Shown: positions 1-9,353 of the stretch, piece by piece
How positions within the stretch are numbered: position 1 is the stretch's first letter
Layout of the letters: the number at the start of each line of letters is the position of its first letter
Origin: Symsagittifera roscoffensis
Lineage: Eukaryota; Xenacoelomorpha; Acoela; Convolutidae
NCBI RefSeq assembly: GCF_963678635.1
Contig: NC_087064.1
Location: forward strand, 78,158,512 to 78,222,511
Reading direction: 5' to 3'
Length of the DNA stretch: 64,000 bases
Made by a program: the position numbers and the translations under genes
The notes under the pieces: model-generated
Database searches by the model: none
Told to the model about the DNA's origin: nothing
Seen by the model: only the letters and a program-made list of their open reading frames with translations

Positions 1-270
1 GTTCTCGATCCTTTTGCGGCGGAGGATCCCGGGTCGAGATCCCGCTCAAAAACCGCTCAAGATATGAGCGGTTTGAGCGGTTTTTCAGCAAGATTTGAGC
101 GGTTTGAGCGGTTTAAGCGGTTTGGGCGTTTTTTTTTGGAAAAACCGCTTAAACCGCTCAAATCTTGCTTAAAAAACCGCTCAAAAACCGCTCATTTCTT
201 GCGGTGATTTTTGAACGGTTTTTCAAGCAAGATTTGAGCGGTTTTTGAGCGGTTTTTGAGCGGTCTTATA
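1..270. repeat. AAACCGCTC-type repeat array, left side
   Basis: Direct and inverted copies of a short motif (AAACCGCTCAAATCTTGC and its complement) are packed here; the segment around 60-200 can fold back on itself. The same motif forms a larger array at 18,627-19,140, on the other side of the Polinton. I see no coding sequence. It is probably the end of a foldback or satellite-like repeat family that was present before the Polinton landed. Confidence 0.8.
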
Positions 271-552
271 AAGAAAACCGATTAAAACAAAAAGGCCTGG
301 AAAGGTAATGAGACCCCGGATTGACATCCATAAACCGAAAATGCTTATTTTAAATTTCCCCACACCTAAAAAGCTTATAATACAATTGCCTGCATCAAAT
401 GTATGGAAAAATGCTATCATACAATTTTCATTCAATTTCAAAAAACCATTGAAAAAAAATTCAATCTAGTTTCTCCGGCTTTTTGAACCAAATACAACAG
501 TCTGTGATGAAAAATCACTACGTTTATTTTTTTTTGAAAAAAAAAAATGGTT
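271..552. other. AT-rich flank of the Polinton insertion, decayed minisatellite
   Basis: No gene is visible. Imperfect units of the form ATGGAAAAATGCTATCATACAATTT resemble the ~32-bp minisatellite at 18,120-18,480. This suggests both flanks were one array before the Polinton inserted. Confidence 0.5.
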
Positions 553-558
553 ATCGTA
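553..558. repeat. Polinton target-site duplication, left (ATCGTA)
   Basis: ATCGTA directly precedes the left inverted terminus (AGTAGTATGC...) and is repeated at 18,115-18,120 directly after the right terminus. Six-base duplications are the known signature of Polinton integration. Removing the element restores a repeat unit of the form ATGGTTATCGTACAATTTCC, which matches neighbouring minisatellite units. Confidence 0.92.
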
Positions 559-1391
559 AGTAGTATGCATATAGTGCGTTAGGATCGGGGGGGGGGGGGG
601 GGTTGTCATACATGGATGACCATTAGGTATAAATCATAATGGTCACCATGTATTAAATGATCAGCAATGGTCACCATGTAATAATCCTAATTGTCACCAT
701 GTATAATTTTATACGGAATAGTCACTATGTAATAATCCTAATTGTCACCATGTATAATTTTATACCTAATAGTCCTCATGTAAAACTTCGGTATATTATT
801 GAGTATTCCCACTGAACGTTGTGGAAACGGGAATGGAATTAGGTTTTGGTCGGTGCATGTTTTCCCTTCAAAAGTTTGGGGGTATTGGTTTGTTTACATG
901 TAAAATGACGTTATATACCTATTATATGCGACCAAACTATATGGTATATAGGAAAGCACAAGATTTTGGCAGCGTAGCTTAACTGTTGGCTGCGGTGATC
1001 GATTTCCTTCAAAAATGCATGTTTTATTACTGAATCTCGAAGAAAGCAAAATTCGTCAAGTGCGGCGGCCGCCACCTCTATTTAGGCAAAAATTAATTTG
1101 ACCAAAATAAGAATGAAAAATTTCGTTCAGCCAATTGAAGGTAAAAACAAAGAAAAATTATGGAACACTGAAAACTCTAAAATGATGAAATTGGCTTGAA
1201 AATTTTGACATTTCCATTTTCCGTGTCTACAAGAGACTGAAAAATAAACGTCTGAAATCTATGACGAAAAGTTTGATTTTATAGAAAGGTTGAAAGAGCT
1301 AAAAGGTTGAAGTGGCTAAAGATCTTGAAAAACGAGAACACTGATGAAAGCCAAAAGTGCCCATTAATTTTGCTGCAACCATTTCTAAGAC
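559..1391 (+). repeat. Polinton left terminal inverted repeat
   Basis: Reads AGTAGTATGCATATAGTGCG onward and matches the reverse complement of 17,280-18,114 until both diverge just after TTTCTAAGAC. The repeats differ in the length of a G/C homopolymer and by scattered substitutions, so the element is not brand new. It contains a minisatellite at 603-790. Confidence 0.93.
603..790. repeat. GTCACCATGTA minisatellite inside the Polinton TIR
   Basis: About six units of 24-28 bp built on GTCACCATGTATAATTTTATA and GTCACCATGTAATAATCC follow a G homopolymer (587-602). The mirrored copy is at 17,896-18,075. Subterminal repeats like this often serve as transposase or replication-protein binding sites; that role is inferred. 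Confidence 0.75.
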
Positions 1392-1798
1392 TTGCATCTA
1401 CCACTTTTTATATGAAAAAGGAAACAATTTTCGGGGCTTCTAGAAATCGTTTAGTACTTACTATTAACTTTATTGTGCTAACCGAATTTTTAAAAATATG
1501 CATGTTCCTACAAACTCTATGGTCTTGGTGAAAATAGATATGAAAAGAAATGTTTGAATTACACACACAATCTTCTAAAACGAGTGTGGTTTAAATGCAC
1601 CAAAAAAACAATTTTGTGTCAATTCCAAAATGGAAACTCTCAAAACCATTCCAGATAAAATAGTATAACGCAGAACCAAAGAGCAGATTTGAAGTAACCC
1701 GCCATTACCCAACTGTGAACAAATGTGGAAAGTAAGTATAATTTAGTACACTAATTTACAACATTAAACTTTGTATTCAACTTGAATCAAACACACAA
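1392..1798. other. Noncoding spacer inside the Polinton
   Basis: AT-rich sequence between the left TIR and a decayed coding remnant. I see no convincing gene, motif or repeat in it. Confidence 0.6.
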
Positions 1799-2216
1799 CC
1801 TTAGAGTTTTTTGTTTATTTTGCGTCTTTTTGACTGCGGTGCTGAGTCTTCAACTGCTTCGCGGTCGAGGTACCATTCATCGTCTGATGACGAAGAAGAA
1901 GGGACTGTATTTGGATCAACCAAAACGAAGAAAAAGTGACTGCATTTGGATCAACCAAATCAACGCTTTCAATATCACTCTCAGCAATTTCCAAGACACG
2001 AATTCTACTTGGATCTAGAGCTTCATAGCTGGTGATACTTTTTAACAGGTCTCTCAACGATCAGTTTGGTTGAGTATTCAACACATGAAAGCTATCTTCT
2101 GACCCATAATTCATATCCTGCGTGAAGATTTCTTCTTGGTTCGAGCTCTCCTGATCTCAGTCGACTATCTCATCTTTTTCCTCGCAAAAATTTCAGTCAA
2201 AAATTTCAGCCAAATC
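1799..2216 (-). pseudogene. Decayed acidic/basic nuclear-type protein remnant
   Basis: Read on the minus strand, one frame runs through acidic stretches (IAESDIESVDLVDPN) with a few stops. It then breaks where a ~34-bp segment (GGTTGATCCAAAT...) is tandemly duplicated. In the shifted frame the text continues as a Ser-Asp-Glu-rich tail ending in a basic cluster, SKRRKINKK, like a nuclear localisation signal, and stops at about 1,799. Because 34 is not a multiple of three, the duplication explains the break. I do not recognise the protein. It is probably a former accessory gene of the Polinton. Confidence 0.45.
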
Positions 2217-3622
2217 CACAATCTTAATCTTTGTGGTAACTGGTGCTATTAGTTTTCAGAGGCGAGAATTTCGATGTTATTTTTATGAGTTAGCAACCGT
2301 TGAGTCAACTTTGTGATTCCTTTAGCAGAATGCTTGCATGTAGCCAAAAAAACTGATGTTCACTAATCATTTTACCTTCAACTGTTTTTTAAACTTACAA
2401 TGAAAATTGAAAGTGAAAAAAAGGTATGCATCCTATTCAGAAGACACCCCACCCCTCATTTAAAAAAGGTGATAATCATTTAATCTACCCCACCCCCACC
2501 CACAGTTACACAAAAAACCTGAGTCATCAAAAAAATTTTCACTAATAAAATTTTTTTTCACCAAAATTTTTTTTTCAAAAATGAAAAAAAAAATTTAAAA
2601 AATTTTTTTTTCCAAAATTTAAAAAAAATTTTTTTCTTAAAAATTAAAAAAAATAATTTCTTTTTTTTTCGAAATTTCTTCCAATTTTTTTTTCCAATTT
2701 TTTTTAATTTTAATTTTGATGAAAAAAAACTGTTAAACAAAAATTTATTAATTTCTTACCAAATTTTTTTTTCAACAAGATTTTTTGAATTTTTTTTTTT
2801 CAAAAATTTTTTTGTCGAATTTCCCAAAAATTTTTTCCAATTTTTTTAAAAGAAAAGTTTTCGATAATTTTTTTTAAAATTTTTGAATATACATGTAATC
2901 CCTTAAACACCGCTCTTTCCGAAACTGAATACTAGAGAATTGTGATAAACTACGTAAATGGTATGCTTGGAAACTGAGTGGGCAAATGAACTTTCTTCAT
3001 TTTAGATACCAAACGGGGAAGCTAACAGACTTAAATTGTGATGGAAGTTTTGTTGGCCTAAGAATTCTAGAGTGATTTTTTAAAACCGTAAATCTAGTGT
3101 TGCAATACTTTTTTGAAAACTCGGAGAGACCTGATCAAGAAAATTTGACTTCAGCAAAATTTGAGCGGAGTAAGTAAGCAAAAAAAAATTCTAAAATTTC
3201 AACTGATTCTTTCCTAACAGGTTGCATATGTCTGAAACATTTCTCTTACTAAACAATCTTGATAAAACAATTGAATTGGTCTCAACATAGTTACTATGAA
3301 TAAACTAAACAAGTTTGTTTAAACAGAATATAAGTTTAACAATGATAGTTTCTGATCGTTCTTTGATTTGAGACTCCTTGATTGTTCAATGACAAGTTCA
3401 AAGGCATTTTCTTCTAATTGATTCTCGTTTGCTACAACGTATGACATGGTAGTAACTCTTATTTTTAAGTTTTGCCGTTTTCCTCAATCAATTCTGGAGA
3501 ACCTGATAACAAAAAACAATTGAATACAAACTGAAAACTGATTATTTAATTTTGTTTTGATTATTCGGAATATTCGCAAAGGTTTTTGAATTTATTGGAT
3601 AGTAAGGAAAGATAAAAGCAAA
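2217..3622. other. Noncoding, low-complexity spacer (poly-A/T tracts at 2,520-2,890)
   Basis: The stretch 2,520-2,890 is made of runs of A and T that can pair with each other; ORFs reading through it (Lys/Phe-rich) are artefacts of composition. The rest (2,890-3,622) is AT-rich with no recognisable gene. Confidence 0.6.
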
Positions 3623-3738
3623 TTATACTTCACAGAAAGATTCGCTATCGGGCCCCCCTTCCTCGCTGGGAAGTATTGTCCACTCAAAAGGTGGGGGTCG
3701 CATCAGGGAGCCACCACTGACTCTTTGTCGCCCGAAAA

Positions 3739-4335
3739 CTAGCAGAATTCGGCGGCCTCCGGATATTCCTCCACAAGTGCCTTCAATCCAGATCCATCCT
3801 TCAGTGCTCGCTTTACCTCCATCTGAAGCCATGCCACATGCTTGTTGACTACGTCGTCTCGTGAGTACTGCCGTACTTTGACGAAGTCATCAAAGATGAC
3901 TTTTTTCTTGAAGGATTCAAGAAACACCTGAAGAGAGTACCGATGAAACGGTGCGCCTTCACACTTCTCCATCCAGAACTGGAAATATTCGCTCCTATAA
4001 GAAGTTGCTTTCTCAACTTGGTCTCTGAACCGCTCCCAGAATTCCACCGTCATTGTTTCCACCTTGTCCTTCCAGAGCCATGTCTCCGTTCTTTGCAGAA
4101 AGTGTTCTGCTCCTTCTTCGTCAGGACACTCTTCCAACTGAAGGAAGAGATCCGTAGATGCCACAAACAGTTCGGGATGTGGCACATCCCAAGCCCTTCT
4201 GTATAAGACACTCTCGAGGTACGCCGGCAGCCGGTAGTAAGTCGTCTTTTTTACACAATTGTAAAACCGCCATAGGCGATTTGAAAATTCAGCTTGGTCG
4301 CTAAGACCAAAAGCAATTTTTGAACTGGTAGACAT
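3739..4335 (-). CDS. Unknown 198-residue cargo protein of the Polinton
   Basis: An intact ORF on the minus strand, opposite to the capsid genes. The protein is soluble-looking, rich in Trp, Phe and Glu, predicted largely helical, with no signal peptide or membrane segment visible. Its base composition is clearly more GC-rich than the AT-rich sequence on both sides, and codons are less A/T-biased than in neighbouring Polinton genes, which suggests later acquisition from a host. The start Met (MSTSSKIAFG...) is the first in frame. I do not recognise the family. Nematode Mavericks are known to carry acquired cargo genes in such positions; whether this is one of the described kinds cannot be judged here. 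Confidence 0.7.
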   Translation of the reverse strand: MSTSSKIAFGLSDQAEFSNRLWRFYNCVKKTTYYRLPAYLESVLYRRAWDVPHPELFVASTDLFLQLEECPDEEGAEHFLQRTETWLWKDKVETMTVEFWERFRDQVEKATSYRSEYFQFWMEKCEGAPFHRYSLQVFLESFKKKVIFDDFVKVRQYSRDDVVNKHVAWLQMEVKRALKDGSGLKALVEEYPEAAEFC

Positions 4336-6585
4336 TTTCAGGAAACTAACTTTCTTTTATGAGTAGATTGAATCAATGAATTTTGTCCTGACTATTTTAG
4401 TTTTGGTTCAGTTTCAATTTGGGAGTGGAGACTGATTTATTAGCTTATCATGTTGAGTAACAAAATATCGTTTAGCAACGGTTTGAAAACTATAAATAGA
4501 GAGGTCAAGTTTTGCATATTGATACTAGTTATCGCAATCACAAACATATTAGACGAATGCAACTAAGAAGTTTATGTCTATGATTACTTGTTAACCCGTG
4601 AACTTGAACCTTATAATGAAAAATGTGAACATGGTAATAAAAAGTTTTATTCCACCCGTTAAACTATGACAGCATTAAAGTTGTTACACCCTGCTAACAG
4701 ATTAACGCCTACTTAAACAGAGCAGTAAAAGTTATACCTAACCCTTTTTATTACTAGAGCTTCAAACTAAAGATTATTCTGAAGCTACGTCGATATCTTT
4801 AATCTATGTGGCTGAATACAAAATTTCATGAAATGTTGCAATTCAACGCTATGGAGAGAGATTTCAGATTGAAAAAAAATATGGTTTTCCGAACGCTGAA
4901 AATGATTTTTGAATGATTGTTTTTTTACTTAACAAAGACATAAAGATTAAAATTATAACTAATGCTACTGACTTTTCGTATTATAACCAATGCTGCTAAA
5001 TTACTATGTTGAAAAAGTACTAAATTTTGCCCATAACCAAGAAGGTTAGCAAAAAAAAACTGCAGCTTGTATAAACAAAAATAATGAAACACTTGAACTT
5101 TTTCATTTGACAAGCTATATCAACACGTTAGTTCCAGCAAAATCGTCATGATATCTCAAGAATTTTTGACTTTTGAGATTTAATTATGAAGGCAAAAACA
5201 AACTTAATATTTGTTATATGGTGTATAAGTCATCCTGAACAAGCTACAACTTCTTGTTATCTGAAAAGTATTTTATTATTGATTTGATAGAGTCTATGAT
5301 TGAGTTTCACATTCCAAAATGTATGTCTCGAAGTACGGAATATTTTGAAAACTCAATTTTAAACTGAGCATGTCACAACACATGATAGATCCTAAATATC
5401 CCAGTTGTCATGGGGACAGAATATCCTATAAAAACGTCAAAATTAGTATCAAAAACAGTTGAAATGATGAATAAGTAAAGCAAAATCTAAAAAATGACAG
5501 TTTTTTAACTTTCCAGGCGCATTGTTATCAATGATGTCAACCACGGAGCGGTCGCACGGTCCATATCATCATGAATTTGTCTCAATTGTCTTTCGAGTTG
5601 AAAAAAAAGTCCGAAAAAATACTTTTCTGTAAAGAGAAATGAGTTCGTTGTTTTAGGGGGGATTAAGGGGATTAGCGTTTTTCTCAAAGACTATTGAAAA
5701 AACATCTACTCCCACAATCTCATTAGTCGTGCCCCTCAATGCACTTTCATAATAACACCACTTGCTCATAATAAAAAATTGCGTCTTCTGGTTGAAAATC
5801 GCATTTTTTCGGAAAAATGAAAAAACGATGAGTCATCAATTAAAAAGTTTAATTTTTATTATTTTTTTCAAATATTTAGCATGATGATGAATACTTGATT
5901 TTTTTCAATATGATCATTTTTGGAGACAACAGTGTCAATGATCAAATGGTAACTCCAATTTGTAGAAAAAGAAAAAAATTAATGCTTTTTTTTCCTTTTT
6001 GTAATTAAAAAATCAAATTTTTAACTAAAAAACATTAAAAAAATAATTATTTTTATCAAAAAGTTGGTTTTAAACATCTTTTATACTATCTTTCATTATG
6101 TTTAATTTGATTGATAACTATTTGAATAAACATATGACAACATAAGTTTTCATCCAAAATTATTTTTTTACAGTTTTTTTTGACGTTAATTATCTTTTTT
6201 CAAAAAACGAAATTGATTTTTTTAATCTTGTTTTCTAAAAATTAGCATATATATATGGATGCTTTTCAGTTTTTTCTCAAGATCACTAATGTAAATAAGA
6301 ACTTCAATGTTAATATGTTAAATCCTATTTGTGGAAAAAATGAAAATTTTACGGATTTTTTTTTTTTGTTTTTAATTGAAAAAAAAATAGTCAATTTATT
6401 AAAAATAAATGATTTTTGTAACTTCAATTTTTAAAGGCTTTTGAAATAAATTTTTAATCAGAACCCAATCGTGTGATAATTAATGAACAAATACAAGATA
6501 CAAACTCAAACTCAATTTTAAAGTTAAATTATTATACACAATAAATACAAACAAAAATCAATAAAACTCAACCTCAGTTTCAAAG
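4336..6585. other. 2.2-kb AT-rich spacer, no gene seen
   Basis: The gap between the two minus-strand genes is full of homopolymeric A/T runs, strongest at 5,800-6,450. I find no ORF with plausible protein composition and no DNA polymerase B motif (the YxDTD-type block would be diagnostic). A TATAAATA box lies at 4,491 on the plus strand, but nothing convincing lies downstream of it. Confidence 0.55.
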
Positions 6586-7251
6586 TTATATAAGGTCCAA
6601 ATACTCCTGCGCTTTCTCTAGTGTTGTTAACTTCCTTTTTTTCTTTGGCGCTAGACAGAGAGAAGGGGTTAAGTTTTCCATGTGGTTGCTCACAGTAGCC
6701 ACAGGGGTACGCTTTGGAGTTGAGCAACCCGGTTCGTCAAGCCATGGTGAAACTACAGGGGAAGGATCAGCTTTCGGGGTAACTACTGATGGTGACTCAA
6801 TTTGTTCCATTCCCCATAAACGATCAAAAAATTCAATTTCTTCAAAGTATTCTAATTGGTTTTCACACATCGGAGTAACATCACAATCGTATTTATACAA
6901 AATTTTTTTTACTGGTTTTGATAAAGTTGAAATATCAACCTGAAGAGCAAGAGGCTCGTCAGGATCCGTATATTTACCAGAATTTGTAAGGTAACTCAAA
7001 TACTTTATATTCAGTTCTTCGTCTTTCTTTGAATTTTTTAAGGAAAGTTTACTGAATAAATGTAAAAAATTTTTGGGAATCATAACGTGATGAGTACAAG
7101 TCCACTCATCAGAATTGAAACTTTTTTCTTCGTTAATTATTGCTACAAAATTACCGTGAACGGTTTCATAAAAAATGGTTCTTTCGTGATTGGAATATCC
7201 GGCAATAATATAACAAGGCATTTTTGAAGAAAAGTTGGAAGAAAATGACAA
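6586..7251 (-). CDS. Unknown 211-221 residue protein with C-terminal NLS-like motif
   Basis: An intact minus-strand ORF. The first Met gives 221 residues; a second Met at 7,221 (MPCYIIAGYSNHERT...) may be the true start because the preceding residues are low-complexity. The N-terminal ~130 residues look globular; a Ser/Pro-rich linker follows; near the C-terminus PKKKRKL matches a classical SV40-type nuclear localisation signal. The gene is divergent from the capsid/integrase block and shares the 7,252-7,707 intergenic region with it. I do not recognise the family. An early nuclear, DNA-linked role would fit the signal and the position, but that is inference. Confidence 0.7.
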   Translation of the reverse strand: MSFSSNFSSKMPCYIIAGYSNHERTIFYETVHGNFVAIINEEKSFNSDEWTCTHHVMIPKNFLHLFSKLSLKNSKKDEELNIKYLSYLTNSGKYTDPDEPLALQVDISTLSKPVKKILYKYDCDVTPMCENQLEYFEEIEFFDRLWGMEQIESPSVVTPKADPSPVVSPWLDEPGCSTPKRTPVATVSNHMENLTPSLCLAPKKKRKLTTLEKAQEYLDLI

Positions 7252-7707
7252 ACGTAACGCGGAGAGAAATGAAACTGAAATGAATTGTGAAAACGCCTCA
7301 AGAGATTAAAATAGGGATTGGTTCTTCTAAAATTAGAAATTTCAAGACCTCCTATGTAGTTTTTAATCGGTTTAATAAGGGAGGGCGTGTAAAATATTTA
7401 TGTTACCTTGTGTGGTATTCTATGTTTATCTAAATTGCATTCAAACAAATAGCTTGTATCAAAAATAACGTTTAAACATTGTGACCTTTAACACCCATTA
7501 AAATTCTTATCAGTTGTACATGCACAAAATACTTATCCATGTGAACTAAATTGCAATCCAATATCTTTGCGATATAAAGTACATGTGTATATAAATTAAA
7601 ATAGATACAACGCCGCTTTCTTTTGCAGACATATACAATCAATCGGAACCATTCATTTCTTTCTATTCAGTTTTGAATCAAGTTACTTTGAAAATTTACT
7701 CGTTACA
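7252..7707. promoter_or_regulatory. Divergent intergenic region, probable promoters
   Basis: This is the only gap separating the minus-strand early-looking gene from the long plus-strand block. It contains TATATAAAT at 7,588 and a pyrimidine tract ending in TTTTGCAG at 7,621-7,628, which resembles a nematode 3' splice (possible trans-splice) acceptor ~80 bp before the first plus-strand ATG. Transcription of the whole plus block from here is inferred from gene order. Confidence 0.4.
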
Positions 7708-8082
7708 ATGAATAAAACCAAAACAAGCACTACAGCAGATGCAGATAAAGATTTTGGCGATTACTATTTCGATATTTCGGAAAACAGTAAAAGACTAGTG
7801 CGTGCTACATTGAAAACATATGACCAAACTGGAACTTATGTATTCCTGAAAGTTTTCAAAAAAGCAACTGAAGGCGCTGAATTTGAATGTGTACAAAGAC
7901 TTTCTTTAAGCAGCGAAGAATTTTCAAAATTACTAAAATCGGGAAAGTCAATCCGAGCGCAAACAAGTGAATTTATTTCTGATACTGTTGAAAACAAAGA
8001 CAAACCACAATCTAACTGTAAACGAGCCAGGAAATCTCAACTTTCCTCAAACACAAAGGATTTCAAGCACGACCCGAATTAA
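7708..8082 (+). CDS. Small PC4-like (p15) candidate DNA-binding protein, 124 residues
   Basis: First gene of the plus-strand block. Residues ~15-75 (YYFDISENSKRLVRA..., then QRLSLSSEEFSKLL) follow the pattern of the PC4/Sub1 fold: an N-terminal 'F-x-I-S-x-N/D-K-R' strand, aromatic/basic strands, then 'I/L-S-L-S-x-E-x-(F/W)-x-x-L' leading into a helix. The C-terminal ~45 residues are charged and low-complexity. PC4-type proteins bind single-stranded DNA and act in transcription and replication. The family call is from motif reading and is tentative; it could be an unrelated small basic protein. The stop is 14 bp before the next start, suggesting co-transcription. Confidence 0.6.
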   Translation: MNKTKTSTTADADKDFGDYYFDISENSKRLVRATLKTYDQTGTYVFLKVFKKATEGAEFECVQRLSLSSEEFSKLLKSGKSIRAQTSEFISDTVENKDKPQSNCKRARKSQLSSNTKDFKHDPN

Positions 8083-8096
8083 TTTTCCTTTACAAA

Positions 8097-8885
8097 ATGG
8101 CAGAAGCTATGTTCGAAGTTGTGTTACCTGATTATTTCAAAAAATTTCAACCAAATTTCAAACTTGTTATCACTGAAAAAATTCCTAATTTATCTACTTT
8201 TAAAAATTATGCTTTTGGAAGCCACTTCAAATCTGAATATTGCCCTTTTTCAGTCGAGAATGAAAAAAAAATTCATTACCATATATTGATTCAAGTAGAT
8301 TCAGAGGAACAATTAAACCAATTTTTTCCTTCCCAAAAATGTTTCAGTGTTCCTTGTATTTTCACTTGCTTCAAATACTTAGTTTCTCCTGCTAAAGATG
8401 TCAAAGGAAACGGTGAGTTATTTGACAAGCTTAAACTAGCTCTCACTTATTCAGCACAACCTGTTGCAGCCAATCTCGATTTGTTAGATTTCACTGCAAT
8501 CAAAAAACGTTTACCCAATTTATTGCTTTCTGCAACATCATCCAAGAAACAAACTTCACCAAATCAAAACGTTTGCAAGAAATCTCCGGCCGTTGGGGGA
8601 CAGAAACGAATTGATAATACAGTTACGCCTGCTGCATCGTCGACGTCAAACAAATCCGTAAGAGTTTCGACTTCAGTTTCAAAGAAACATACAGAAAGCA
8701 GACATGTTCAAACAGATGAGATGAATACAGAAACTTTGAAAAGATTTGAAAGTTTAATTAATGGACCCCATTCTGCCGCTTTTTGCAAAATAATGGATAT
8801 TTTGACAAGTGGATATGGAAAACTTGATGTAGATACTGATGTGCTATTTGTGAAATTTATTGTTGAAGAGAAAGTTAAGTTTTAA
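8097..8885 (+). CDS. 262-residue conserved-looking protein, weak HUH-Rep-like features
   Basis: An intact ORF. The N-terminal ~130 residues are globular and contain KKIHYHILIQ (residues ~59-68), a His-hydrophobic-His strand like motif 2 of HUH endonucleases, followed after ~45 residues by FKYLVSPAKD, where a Tyr and a Lys could correspond to motif 3. No helicase (P-loop) domain follows; residues 140-215 are Ser/Thr/Lys-rich linker and the last ~45 residues form a short acidic helical domain. If it were a Rep-type nickase it would be notable in an element without polB, but the resemblance is limited to two short motifs. Otherwise it is a protein of unknown function. Confidence 0.55.
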   Translation: MAEAMFEVVLPDYFKKFQPNFKLVITEKIPNLSTFKNYAFGSHFKSEYCPFSVENEKKIHYHILIQVDSEEQLNQFFPSQKCFSVPCIFTCFKYLVSPAKDVKGNGELFDKLKLALTYSAQPVAANLDLLDFTAIKKRLPNLLLSATSSKKQTSPNQNVCKKSPAVGGQKRIDNTVTPAASSTSNKSVRVSTSVSKKHTESRHVQTDEMNTETLKRFESLINGPHSAAFCKIMDILTSGYGKLDVDTDVLFVKFIVEEKVKF

Positions 8886-8936
8886 TTGATACATACTTTT
8901 CATTATTCCCTTTTTATTATATTGAGTTCAGTAAAC

Positions 8937-9344
8937 ATGATTTCAACTTTCGATTTAAAACTCATTCATGAAATTTTTATAGACTTAAAATCACAATATC
9001 CAGACAAATCAGTCAGATTTCAGTATTTTTTAGCCACTTGTTTGTATTTGGATGCTGATATTAATTTGGATTTTGTTTTGAAAAACAGACCATATGGTGG
9101 CTTAATTGGAATAGACAATTCGTCGCTCGACAAACACTTGAAACATTTCAAATTTCTTAGAATACATGCTATATTGCATGACGCAGCGGGATATTTGCAA
9201 GAAAAAAATCATACCGGTCCTGGGTACACATATGTTTTGCCTTGTCCAATAAAAAACTGTTACCTGGGTCACGTGACAGGTATTGCGTTTTGCTTATTTC
9301 TTAAAGCATTCAAACCAAAGTTATTTCGTTTGTTGGAATGTTGA
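8937..9344 (+). CDS. 135-residue Polinton accessory protein, unknown function
   Basis: The ATG at 8,937 is chosen because the ORF extension upstream begins at a TTG and is Phe/Leu/Ile-rich leader-like text. Notable segments are RIHAILHDAAGY and HTGPGYTYV, with an HD pair and Gly-rich turn, followed by CPIKNCYLGHVTGIAFCLFLK. The HD motif and the GPG turn superficially recall the phospholipase A2 motifs of parvovirus capsids, but spacing and order are wrong. The gene is followed after 9 bp by the nuclease-like gene. I do not recognise the family. Confidence 0.55.
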   Translation: MISTFDLKLIHEIFIDLKSQYPDKSVRFQYFLATCLYLDADINLDFVLKNRPYGGLIGIDNSSLDKHLKHFKFLRIHAILHDAAGYLQEKNHTGPGYTYVLPCPIKNCYLGHVTGIAFCLFLKAFKPKLFRLLEC

Positions 9345-9353
9345 GTGAAAGTC

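Noticed and set aside
2558-2740. Minus-strand ORF rich in Lys and Phe
   Set aside because: It lies wholly in A/T homopolymer sequence; composition alone produces it.
6680-6943. Plus-strand ORF
   Set aside because: It is the antisense of the better supported minus-strand gene at 6,586-7,251.
8937-9344. Phospholipase A2 domain as in parvovirus VP1
   Set aside because: An HD pair and a GPG turn exist but order and spacing do not match the calcium loop and HDxxY motif.
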